Source of the DNA: a virus
Length of the DNA: 46,712 bases
IMG/VR virus record: IMGVR_UViG_3300019487_000045
Span: 1 to 46,712 of that record
Direction: 5' to 3' (one strand)
Positions within the stretch are counted from its first letter, which is position 1. Each line of letters opens with the position of its first letter. The notes beneath the pieces were generated by a model, which was given only the letters and a program-made list of their open reading frames with translations, made no database searches and was not told the origin of the DNA. Positions 29,953 to 36,764 of the stretch are shown piece by piece. The translations under genes were made by a program, and so were the position numbers.

Positions 29953-30661
29953 AGTCATCGGAGGTGGTGGGATAGGCAGTCGGGTGGTGGAGCAACTAGT
30001 TCGCCTCGTTGATCCTGCCACCGTCACCGTCATCGACGGGGATACGCTGGAAACCAAGAACCTGGACCGCCAGCTATTTAACCAGTCCGCTGTTGGCCGC
30101 AACAAAGCCGAGGCCTTGGCGGAGAAGTACGGCACCGGGTTTATTCCGGAGTATTACTCCTGCGGAGCATTCAATGGAATGGATAACACCACGCTCCTCT
30201 GGTGCTGTGCGGACAACAACACTTGCCGGCGGGAGGTGCTCGATGAATGCGACTTAAATCGCTGCTGGGCGATTCTCGCGGGCAACGAGTACACCGACGC
30301 TGAGGCCATGCTCTACGAGCGGGGACTGCGGAACGGGCCGCACGACCCCAGGACGATCTATCCAGCCATCCTCACGGATCACCAAAACGACCCTCTGGGG
30401 CCACCCGGCTGCGTAGAGCTGTCAGAGGACAGCCCCCAACTGGTCCTGGCAAATGTCTGGGCGGCCAGCTTTGCTTTGCATCTGTATTGGTTTCACTTCC
30501 GCGAACATCAGGCCGTGGACAAGAGAGCCAGCCAGCGCTGCACTGGCGAGCACGCCGTGCTCGCTATGGAGAAAGCCTACTGGCCCATCCATCACAAAGT
30601 GAACTTCCTCCAGTTTTCCACAATCCGGAGGCTCCACCGCCAGGAGGTGATAAATGCCTAG
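29942..30661 (+). CDS. E1/ThiF-like adenylating enzyme
   Basis: 239 aa. Rossmann nucleotide site GGGGIGSRVVEQL (7-19), IDGDTLETKNLDRQLF (31-46) with the ThiF/MoeB NLxRQ Arg, VGRNKAEAL, and the adenylation Asp in CCADNNTCRREV (D91). Cys157 in GPPGCVEL is placed like the catalytic Cys of PRTRC ThiF proteins and is followed by LVLANVWAASFALHLYW. It would adenylate the C-terminus of the ubiquitin-like protein. Residues about 194-213 include the palindromic-element peptide CTGEHAVLAMEKAY. Confidence 0.85.
   Translation: MKHKVIGGGGIGSRVVEQLVRLVDPATVTVIDGDTLETKNLDRQLFNQSAVGRNKAEALAEKYGTGFIPEYYSCGAFNGMDNTTLLWCCADNNTCRREVLDECDLNRCWAILAGNEYTDAEAMLYERGLRNGPHDPRTIYPAILTDHQNDPLGPPGCVELSEDSPQLVLANVWAASFALHLYWFHFREHQAVDKRASQRCTGEHAVLAMEKAYWPIHHKVNFLQFSTIRRLHRQEVINA
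30545..30570 (+). repeat. Palindromic element, copy B (in the E1-like gene)
   Basis: 26 bp identical to 26831-26856, in the same reading frame (GEHAVLAM). The hairpin is at 30546-30564. The preceding bases AGCCAGCCAGCGCTGCACT also match the 33059 family. Confidence 0.8.
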
Positions 30662-31259
30662 TGTCGGTTTTTCACAACCAACCGGAGTAAAACCTATGAC
30701 GGCCACGATTGGCAGCGTCCTGAAACGAGACTTGGGAGACACTATTTATGGGCTGCTGTGCCAGCCCAGCCCCCCGGACAACATCCGGGGCTTGGTGCTT
30801 CGGAAAACCGGGATCCCGATTCCAGAAAAAGAGAACCCCAGGTCCTGGCTGGAGGCTAACTACGAGACGGCCAAAGCGGCCCGGCCGGCACCCGCGGTAG
30901 CCAAACAAACGCCTCTCTATTACACAGTCTCCGGCGGCTACCACCGCCGGGAATATGGAAGCTGCGACTATGCCAACGACGCCAGCTACGCTGGGGAGCT
31001 GCGCGTCCCTGAAAGAGTGATCCGGGAGATCGTGGAGGAAAATGAAGGCGACTTAGATAACATGGTCGAGTACCTGAAGCAGTACGTCCGGGATAATGAG
31101 TCATTTGAAAACAACGGAGACGACTACTCCTACAACAACTATGAGCAAATCGGCTCAGACAGCAGGGAGGATGAGGAGTACAACGCCGCGGAGGTTCTAG
31201 ACGCCTTCCTTGCCGAGCACGGCAACGAGTTTGATGCGGAGGGGAACCGTATCGAGTAG
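30654..31259 (+). CDS. Unknown acidic protein of the cassette
   Basis: 201 aa from the ATG at 30654, which has AGGAGG 6 nt upstream and overlaps the E1 stop; an ATG at 30696 with CGGAG is an alternative. It begins with a helical, mixed-charge region (SVLKRDLGDTIYGLL, NPRSWLEANYETAKAA). A Tyr-rich middle (GGYHRREYGSCDYANDASY) and a strongly acidic C-terminus (ESFENNGDDYSYNNYEQIG, AFLAEHGNEFDAEG) follow. Placed between E1 and the JAMM gene, it may be a substrate or regulatory subunit. Confidence 0.65.
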   Translation: MPSVGFSQPTGVKPMTATIGSVLKRDLGDTIYGLLCQPSPPDNIRGLVLRKTGIPIPEKENPRSWLEANYETAKAARPAPAVAKQTPLYYTVSGGYHRREYGSCDYANDASYAGELRVPERVIREIVEENEGDLDNMVEYLKQYVRDNESFENNGDDYSYNNYEQIGSDSREDEEYNAAEVLDAFLAEHGNEFDAEGNRIE

Positions 31260-31406
31260 GAGGATGGCGAATAGGAACAGCCACCGCAAATTGCGTTCTA
31301 GCTTGACGCGGCGCGGTCAGTCGTTCCAGGCTTTCCTGGCTTTGCGTCTGGGGCGACTCTCCCTGCTTCGTTGTTCACCACACCTACACTCTGATTGGAG
31401 TCTCAA

Positions 31407-32432
31407 ATGTTTATTAAGTCCGAGGACAAGATTTATGAGATCATTAAGGCGGGCAGCTGGTCAGGACTGGCCGAGAGAAATATGGAAGAGATCCAGAACC
31501 CGGTCAATCTCTGGAGCGGGCCTAAGCGGACGCTGGCCCAGCACCAGCAGGTACTGGCTTTCTTTGAGTGGAGCTACCAGACACACAAAAACGAGGCTCA
31601 GGTCAACTGGTTCCTGAACGACACGGAGGGACGCTGGGAGCCGCTGGTGCTTCCCCAGCAGGGCCGCGGGCTGCACGTTAGCCTGTTGCAGGATCACCCG
31701 AACTACATCCCCACCTTCCAGCGGCTAGGGACCGGCTGGTCGCCGCAAGGGACCGACCATCACCATTGTTCTGCCCCAGCCTTTCAGTCGGGCACTGATT
31801 TTGGCGACGAAAAGACCAAGGAGGGGTTACATATCACAATCGGCGGGATAGGGAGCGATAAGTACAGCATCCACGCCCGTTCCAGCTTCCGACACACCAT
31901 CCGCCCGGTGAGGCTGTCTCAGTGGTATGAGCTGCCGGAGTGGGCCGTGAGCCTGCCCCTGAACCTGCAGGACACGATCCTGGAACATCTCCTCACCACC
32001 CCAGCCAAGGACGCGGCCTTCCCGGAGTGGTGGAAAGAGAACGTGATTCCCTTTCGCCAGGTCGCGGTCACGCACACGCCGCTATACAGAGCGTCCTACT
32101 CGCTGCCAACGACAACGCGGTATCCGGCGAAGGAGGACCGGCTGGCGGCGGCGCTCAAGGAGATCGCCGAGGAGCGGCACTGGACGCTGAAGGAATTTCG
32201 CGAGTGGGTGAACGCCATGCTGGAATGCAAGGCCACCTGCGACTTGTTCCGGGCCCTGGACAGCACATTTTGCGACCTCCGGGAGGCCGCGGACGTGCTG
32301 GAGGACATGATCGCTGAGGGGGTTGGTCTGGAATATAATCGCGACGAGGGCGACCTAGAGTTGGCCGCCTTGGAAGAGACGTGGGCGACTGGCGGAGAGT
32401 TGGCCCAGGGGCTAACCCAGGAAAGCCGCTAG
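31407..32432 (+). CDS. JAMM/JAB-domain protein (PRTRC-A-like isopeptidase)
   Basis: 341 aa from the ATG at 31407 with GGAG 8 nt upstream. GTDHHHCSAPAFQSGTDFGD shows the JAMM metal site H-x-H-x7-S-x-x-D (H118, H120, S128, D131), with the same spacing as in AMSH-type enzymes. E63 (KNEAQVNWFL) is a candidate upstream Glu. GLHITIGGI and SFRHTIRPV follow as in PRTRC-A proteins. The C-terminal 150 residues are helical. It would cleave or trim the ubiquitin-like protein. Its neighbours are E1- and E2-like genes. Confidence 0.8.
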   Translation: MFIKSEDKIYEIIKAGSWSGLAERNMEEIQNPVNLWSGPKRTLAQHQQVLAFFEWSYQTHKNEAQVNWFLNDTEGRWEPLVLPQQGRGLHVSLLQDHPNYIPTFQRLGTGWSPQGTDHHHCSAPAFQSGTDFGDEKTKEGLHITIGGIGSDKYSIHARSSFRHTIRPVRLSQWYELPEWAVSLPLNLQDTILEHLLTTPAKDAAFPEWWKENVIPFRQVAVTHTPLYRASYSLPTTTRYPAKEDRLAAALKEIAEERHWTLKEFREWVNAMLECKATCDLFRALDSTFCDLREAADVLEDMIAEGVGLEYNRDEGDLELAALEETWATGGELAQGLTQESR

Positions 32433-32447
32433 CATACCCTCGACCAC

Positions 32448-32473
32448 CCGCCCTGAGGGAAACCTTAGGGCGG
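32448..32473 (+). other. Stable hairpin with GAAA tetraloop
   Basis: CCGCCCTGAGG pairs with CCTTAGGGCGG (11 bp, one wobble) around a GNRA loop GAAA, 15 nt after the JAMM gene stop. No T-run. A 3'-end protecting element or pause signal is likely. The rest of the 170-bp gap holds a diverged GCGAGCACG motif and TTCGTCAC at 32570-32577. Confidence 0.6.
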
Positions 32474-32602
32474 AGACTCCTGGGATTGTCGGTACAGCTA
32501 TTGACTGCCAGGAAATCGGTGACTACAGTAGCGAGCACGCACCGCACAGGCGGCTTGCTTGGGCCACCATTCGTCACACCCTTTCTCACTAAGGAGGCTC
32601 CC

Positions 32603-33049
32603 TTGCCTACCGCTGCTCAGAAGAAACGCCTACACGACACGCGGGAGTATTTCCGCGAGAAGCTGCTCACGGTTGTGAATGATGTCGAGGAGGCCTGGCC
32701 GACGCTCCAGACCCGTTTCGGGATCAATCGCAGCCAATGGTCCCCGCTGAAACGTCAGCTCGGTGAAATACTGGCCGCCGCCAGGAAACACAATGGCAAG
32801 GTGGTAGCTAGTGATCCAGAGGACACGCCTCCTCTATTTAGCGAGCCGGAGGAAATCGTCATCCCCGCGGATATGCCTGTGGCTGCTAAGTCCGCCTTTA
32901 ATGTTTTACTGGCCAGAAATGGGCAGCTAGCTAATGAAGTGCGGGCCAGGGATGTGGAGATCGCCGCCATGCGTGGCGTGATCGCCAGCAACACCAAGCG
33001 GATCAACACGCTCCGGGGTGCCCTTAAGGACGTGATCGACGCAATATAA
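32603..33049 (+). CDS. Unknown coiled-coil protein
   Basis: 148 aa from a TTG with AAGGAGG 5 nt upstream; the open frame runs further up through non-coding-looking DNA. Helical N-terminus (KKRLHDTREYFREKLLTVVNDV) and C-terminal coiled coil (LARNGQLANEVRARDVEIAAM, NTKRINTLRGALKDVIDAI). An acidic Pro-rich linker lies between. Role unknown; a nucleoprotein or scaffold function is possible. Confidence 0.65.
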   Translation: MPTAAQKKRLHDTREYFREKLLTVVNDVEEAWPTLQTRFGINRSQWSPLKRQLGEILAAARKHNGKVVASDPEDTPPLFSEPEEIVIPADMPVAAKSAFNVLLARNGQLANEVRARDVEIAAMRGVIASNTKRINTLRGALKDVIDAI

Positions 33050-33058
33050 GCCAGCCTG

Positions 33059-33120
33059 GCGAGCTGTGCTCGCGCTAGCCAGCTGGCGCAGCGCCGGCGA
33101 GCACTCCACGCTCGCGCTAG
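33059..33120 (+). repeat. Double palindromic element next to the tRNA gene
   Basis: Two hairpins: GCGAGC-TGT-GCTCGC (33059-33073) and GCGAGC-ACTCCAC-GCTCGC (33097-33115), each followed by GCTAG. Between them lies AGCCAGCTGGCGCAGCGCC, which matches the bases before copy B at 30545. This looks like a tandem intergenic copy of the same element. Confidence 0.7.
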
Positions 33121-33139
33121 AAAGGGGCTTGTAGGTGCT

Positions 33140-33212
33140 GTGGTAGTAGCTCAAACGATTAGAGCGCTAGATGGTGAATCTAGAGGTGCGGATTCAACTT
33201 CCGCCTGCCACC
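33140..33212 (+). tRNA. tRNA-His(GUG)-like gene
   Basis: Acceptor GTGGTAG/CTGCCAC (7 bp, one G-U), D stem GCTC/GAGC, anticodon stem CTAGA/TCTAG with loop TGGTGAA (anticodon GTG at 33174-33176), and T arm GCGGA-TTCAACT-TCCGC. Discriminator base is C, as in bacterial tRNA-His. CCA is not encoded. Oddities: position 33 is G instead of the near-universal U, and the D loop lacks the GG pair. It may be a working but divergent tRNA, or a decaying or tRNA-like element. Confidence 0.65.
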
Positions 33213-33217
33213 CTTGT

Positions 33218-33265
33218 GAACGAGGCCGGCTATACCGGGATGAATCCAGCCGTTGTTCGTTTTTT
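33218..33265 (+). terminator. Probable terminator after the tRNA
   Basis: An imperfect stem GAAC...CGGCT with AGCCG...GTTC is followed by GTTTTTT (33259-33265). It ends 32 nt before the next start codon; TTCGTCAC overlaps the T-run end (33264-33271). Confidence 0.55.
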
Positions 33266-33297
33266 CGTCACATCGTCACCGCTAGGAGTATTTCTCA

Positions 33298-33600
33298 ATG
33301 GCCGATGTAATCAACCTGGAGCGGGCCCCTAGGCCTGAATTCACCGACCGCCAGATCAGCTTCGCTAAGAAACTAATTGGGATTGGACTGGCCCGACTCA
33401 CCATCGCCTCGCTGGTCCTGGGAATCGACTCACCCTCCCTTAACCACGCCCAGATCACCTCGTCCAACCGGATGATCTCCAAGGCGTACAAGGAGCTGGG
33501 GTATACCATCACCGACGCTCGGCATGGGGCTAGCCCCCAGACGGCCGCGGCGATCAATGCCTGCGCTCGTGAACTGCGAGTCCGGGTCCGGATTGCCTAG
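33298..33600 (+). CDS. Unknown protein, possible DNA-binding
   Basis: 100 aa with AGGAG 10 nt before the ATG. Two helical segments, TDRQISFAKKLIGIGLARLTI and NRMISKAYKELGYTITDARH, could form a helix-turn-helix-like unit. The C-terminus is basic (ARELRVRVRIA). Followed 8 nt later by a ribbon-helix-helix-like gene. No family assigned. Confidence 0.6.
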   Translation: MADVINLERAPRPEFTDRQISFAKKLIGIGLARLTIASLVLGIDSPSLNHAQITSSNRMISKAYKELGYTITDARHGASPQTAAAINACARELRVRVRIA

Positions 33601-33608
33601 GAGCACCT

Positions 33609-33842
33609 ATGAACAGCAAGAAGCCCAAGACCCGCGTAGAGCTGATGCTGCGGGTCCCGCCGTGGTTGAGATACGCCGTCAATGAGATGGCCTACAGCCG
33701 CCGCATGTCCGCCAATCAGCTTTGCCTGAACGCCCTCACGGCCCTCATTTCTCCGAAGGATCGCTATGTTGCTGAGCAGCACGTTCTTAGCCAAGATCGA
33801 AGCCAGCGGCCGGAGAGCCGCCCAGAGCGCAATTCCGCTTGA
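33609..33842 (+). CDS. Ribbon-helix-helix/Arc-like small protein
   Basis: 77 aa with AGGAGC 6 nt upstream. The segment TRVELMLRVPPWLRYAVNEMAYSRRMSANQLCLNALTALI has a strand (VELMLRVP) and two helices, the Arc/HicB-type ribbon-helix-helix order. The C-terminal 30 residues overlap the next gene in another frame. A regulator or partner of the nearby plasmid-like genes. Confidence 0.6.
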   Translation: MNSKKPKTRVELMLRVPPWLRYAVNEMAYSRRMSANQLCLNALTALISPKDRYVAEQHVLSQDRSQRPESRPERNSA

Positions 33843-33978
33843 ACAGTGTCCGTTTACGTCTAGAACCCTCAAGGAGGCTTGGGAGATGGGCTGGTTTTCT
33901 GGCCGCCCTCAGGCCTTAGAAAGCAGTCCCCATGTCAGATCAAGCCAGTCGGACCGCCAAGATTACCCGGATCAGTGA
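33766..33978 (+). CDS. Rmf/CrpP-like small protein
   Basis: 70 aa with AAGGA 6 nt before the ATG, overlapping genes on both sides. IEASGRRAAQSAIPLEQCPFTSRTLKEAWEMGWFSGRP has the spaced G..A...CPF......W..GW..G pattern of the ribosome modulation factor and CrpP-type proteins. In bacteria Rmf acts on ribosome dimerisation; what a phage version does is unknown. The double overlap lowers certainty. Confidence 0.5.
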   Translation: MLLSSTFLAKIEASGRRAAQSAIPLEQCPFTSRTLKEAWEMGWFSGRPQALESSPHVRSSQSDRQDYPDQ

Positions 33979-34795
33979 CGGCGACAAGACCATCACCACC
34001 AAGGACGGCACGATCCTCTCGATTATCGAGGGAGATTTTGCCGACGGGTCGCTCTGGTCACATTACTGCCCACAAAGCAAGGCCCAGCAAGCGAAGAGCG
34101 ACCTCCAAGCCCTGGTGGGGGTTGAGGGGTTGTTTGTGTTGGTTTCTCAGGGTGAATACCAAGGGAAAAAGAAATGGAAGGTATCCGCCTGGCCAGGTAG
34201 GCCACAGCGAGCGCCATATCAGGGAGGTGGGCGGCACGGCAGCAGTGAAGGGAGTGGATTCATCCCTCGCTACCGGGATAGCCTGGATGGGTTTAATGAC
34301 GAGGGAGCCAGGATTGCTCGCTCCGTGGCCCTCCAGCAGGCGGTAGCCTTCTGCGATGAGCAGGACGCCATCCTGCCGCTGGCCGACAAGTTCTACGACT
34401 GGCTGATACAGGCCCTCCCCGCCCGGCCAGTCCCTCCCATTATCCAGGATCTCCAACAGATGATCCCTGGGATCCATACCGGAGCTGACATGAAAGGTAC
34501 GGCCCAAAAGGCGGCCGACACCATTGCCAAGGCCGCCGGGGAGGCGAACGCGACACTGCTGAACAAGTGCCGAGCTGGTGTCGCTGAGCGGTACGACGAA
34601 AAGGCGATTTCCCCAGAGGAACGAGATGATTTGGAGATCGCCCTGCTCGTTGCTGAGCTGACTATCGCCAAGCAGACGGAGATCGAAGCCTCCGGCAAAA
34701 CCTGCCGCGAAATATACGCCTCCCTGCTGGCCAAATCCGTGGCGGAGCAGAGGAAGCTACATCCAGACGTCCAGGAAGCACTGGACAGATTCTAG
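33932..34795 (+). CDS. Unknown replication-associated protein, possible OB-fold N-terminus
   Basis: 287 aa. The N-terminal 95 residues are strand-rich (KITRISDGDKTITTKDG, LSIIEGDFADGS, LFVLVSQGEYQGKKKWKVSAW), compatible with an OB-like nucleic-acid-binding domain. The middle is helical (LQQAVAFCDEQDAILPLADKF) and the C-terminus is a long charged helical bundle. It lies directly before the ParB-like gene. A ssDNA-binding or replication accessory role is plausible but not shown. Confidence 0.55.
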   Translation: MSDQASRTAKITRISDGDKTITTKDGTILSIIEGDFADGSLWSHYCPQSKAQQAKSDLQALVGVEGLFVLVSQGEYQGKKKWKVSAWPGRPQRAPYQGGGRHGSSEGSGFIPRYRDSLDGFNDEGARIARSVALQQAVAFCDEQDAILPLADKFYDWLIQALPARPVPPIIQDLQQMIPGIHTGADMKGTAQKAADTIAKAAGEANATLLNKCRAGVAERYDEKAISPEERDDLEIALLVAELTIAKQTEIEASGKTCREIYASLLAKSVAEQRKLHPDVQEALDRF

Positions 34796-34824
34796 TTCTC
34801 GTCGTCACCTCAGGAGAATTCTGA

Positions 34825-34998
34825 ATGGGTACTGCCATTGCCGAGCCGCGTCACAGCGCGGCCCCTAAAATCGAGATGCCCGACGAGGAGGTCTATGACA
34901 TCTCCAGCCTGGGAGGCGGAATCGTCCTCAAGCACCGAGAGACCATCGAACTAAAGGTGGAGAAGGCGGCTGATTTTCTAAACCACTCAGAGTTTTGA
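34825..34998 (+). pseudogene. 5' fragment of the ParB-like gene (ends at in-frame TGA)
   Basis: 57 codons from the ATG (AGGAG 9 nt upstream) to a TGA at 34996-34998. The protein ends KVEKAADFLNHSEF. The same frame continues after the TGA with INDVKVDRPVAEH (34999-35037); then a change of frame gives VIHLAREMLSG, which joins the 35061 gene. It looks like one ancestral gene broken by a stop and a frame change. A separate short protein with downstream reinitiation is the alternative. Confidence 0.6.
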
Positions 34999-35060
34999 AT
35001 TAATGACGTTAAGGTGGATCGGCCTGTGGCCGAACATCCGTCATCCATCTCGCCCGCGAA

Positions 35061-36512
35061 ATGCTCTCTGGCAACTTCCGCTGGGAGCAGGTCAATCTGG
35101 CCGTGGCTCATGTCAACGGCCAAATCTATCGCATGAACGGGCAGCACACCTGCTTTCCGGCAGGGACAAAAATACGCCTGGCCGACGGGACGCTTAAGCC
35201 AATTGAGCACGTCACGCTCATGGACAACGTCCTTACTGCCGAGGGGCGGTGCCGTGGTGTAAGGCAGGTCCATTCAATGCCGCACGTCGGGCACCTCTGC
35301 CGAGTGCGGCTCTGGGGTCACGCGCACCTCCGCTGCACCCCCAATCACGAGATTCTTACCAGGCGTGGATACGTCTCGGCAGATTCATTAACATCTGATG
35401 ACCATGTGAAAGTGCCGCGATATGCCCCGCAGTGGGCGTCTGTCATCACGACAGCCGAGCACGTAAGCGGATCGTCCGCAGCAAGCCGGGCCAAAAGCAC
35501 AACCTTTCCAGCCTCTAGCTTTTCACACGGCGGCCGGGTGAATCACAAGCCGGTCCCGGATGCAATTAAACTTGACAATGACTTTGGGCGACTGATTTGG
35601 CTTGCGCCATCCATACACCAAGAACTCACTAAGAACAGGCCAGTCTGGAAGGTGACGGTGGCCGTAGCGACGCTAGGAACTAGGCACCAGGGCCTCCCGG
35701 AGGTGGATTCCGACTCCACCTGGCGCAGGGTGCGGGCAATCGATAAAGAGAAATTTGCCGGCCTAGTGTACGACCTTGGCGTGGACGAAGATCACTCGTA
35801 CGTCGCTGAAGGGATTGGCGTGCATAACTGCTGGGCGCGTATCCAGGCCGATGAGGAGGGCCTCAGCAAAAAGACCCGCTGCCCAGTCCAGATGCTCCAG
35901 TACCAATGCAAGACCGTGGAGGACGCCCGGCAGCTGTACGCCTCCCTGGATCGTGGCCGGGGCCGCGGATCGGGGCTGGTAGTCACCTCTCTGCTGCTAG
36001 GCACCAAGGAATTTGCGGGATATACCGGCCCGCAGCTGAAGATGATGAGTGCTGGGTACGGTCTCTGGCGGTGGGATGAGGCGCACGCACGCAAATGGCA
36101 CAATGCCGATGAGCGAGCGGATATGATGAAGACCGAACATCACAAGCTAACCCTCATCGTGGGGTCGATCATCAGGGAGTCAAGGCAGCGGGACTTCAGG
36201 CACCTGAAGCGGGCGGCCGGGATTGCGGCCATGTTTGAAACCTGCAACAAGGCCCCGGCTATTGCTCGCGAGTTTTGGCTGGTGGTGCGGGACGGAATCG
36301 GCGTAACCAACAAGACCGATCCTCGCTACGCCCTGCGGGAGTACCTCAAGAACACGGCCCAGTGCAGTAGCGAAGCGGCTGGCAGCAACCTCCGCGTGGC
36401 CACCGTTGAGGACATCTACCGGGCCTGTATTCAAATGTGGAATGCCTTTCGGGCCGACAAGGAAGTTAGGCTGATCCGCATCGCCGAAGGCAACCGTCCA
36501 CTAGCGCGCTAA
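35061..36512 (+). CDS. ParB-like protein containing an intein
   Basis: 483 aa from the ATG at 35061. The reading without its intein (residues 31-256) runs LAVAHVNGQIYRMNGQHT-CWARIQADEEG, where NGQHT resembles the GxHR-type catalytic/nucleotide motif of ParB-like (sulfiredoxin-fold) proteins. The helical C-terminal region (KWHNADERADMMKTEHHKL, LREYLKNTAQC) would bind DNA or partners. No good Shine-Dalgarno precedes this ATG, consistent with its being the 3' part of a broken gene. In PRTRC cassettes a ParB-like protein is a hallmark component. Confidence 0.65.
   Translation: MLSGNFRWEQVNLAVAHVNGQIYRMNGQHTCFPAGTKIRLADGTLKPIEHVTLMDNVLTAEGRCRGVRQVHSMPHVGHLCRVRLWGHAHLRCTPNHEILTRRGYVSADSLTSDDHVKVPRYAPQWASVITTAEHVSGSSAASRAKSTTFPASSFSHGGRVNHKPVPDAIKLDNDFGRLIWLAPSIHQELTKNRPVWKVTVAVATLGTRHQGLPEVDSDSTWRRVRAIDKEKFAGLVYDLGVDEDHSYVAEGIGVHNCWARIQADEEGLSKKTRCPVQMLQYQCKTVEDARQLYASLDRGRGRGSGLVVTSLLLGTKEFAGYTGPQLKMMSAGYGLWRWDEAHARKWHNADERADMMKTEHHKLTLIVGSIIRESRQRDFRHLKRAAGIAAMFETCNKAPAIAREFWLVVRDGIGVTNKTDPRYALREYLKNTAQCSSEAAGSNLRVATVEDIYRACIQMWNAFRADKEVRLIRIAEGNRPLAR
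35151..35828 (+). other. Class 1 intein in the ParB-like protein
   Basis: 226 residues from Cys (CFPAGTKIRLADGTLKPIEH) to HN. Block B is CTPNHEIL (T-x-x-H), block F VYDLGVDEDHSYVAEG, and block G IGVHN before extein Cys. FGRLIWLAPSIHQEL in the centre recalls the first LAGLIDADG helix but lacks the acidic residue and a second motif, so any endonuclease is a remnant. It sits exactly after NGQHT. Confidence 0.9.
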
Positions 36513-36525
36513 AAGGAGTCGTTTG

Positions 36526-36762
36526 ATGCGACGGACGAAAGTTTCCCCGGAGGATCGCACGCGGCTCCTCTCGCTCAAGTTCCTAGAGGAAAGCAACTGC
36601 CGGCTCTGCAATTGCGCCGAGTGCGGCATCGAGCTACTCTCGGCCGTGAGCCGGATGAAATACTTCCTCACCAAGCCCAAGGGGGTGGAGTTTCCTCCGG
36701 CCGTTGCCGGACGAGCCAAGGATCGACCTTACTGTTCTAAATGCCTGCCTAATTGGAGATAA
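36526..36762 (+). CDS. Small zinc-binding protein
   Basis: 78 aa with AAGGAG 8 nt before the ATG. Cys pairs NCRLCNCAECG and YCSKCLPNW enclose a 44-residue loop, a zinc-ribbon-like spacing. The N-terminus is basic (MRRTKVSPEDRTRLLSLKF). Possible nucleic-acid-binding factor. Unknown function. Confidence 0.65.
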   Translation: MRRTKVSPEDRTRLLSLKFLEESNCRLCNCAECGIELLSAVSRMKYFLTKPKGVEFPPAVAGRAKDRPYCSKCLPNWR

Positions 36763-36764
36763 TA

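Noticed and set aside
35010-35061. Programmed -1 frameshift in the ParB-like gene
   Set aside because: No slippery heptamer of the X XXY YYZ kind near 35037, and an in-frame TGA already lies upstream, so recoding alone would not restore the protein.
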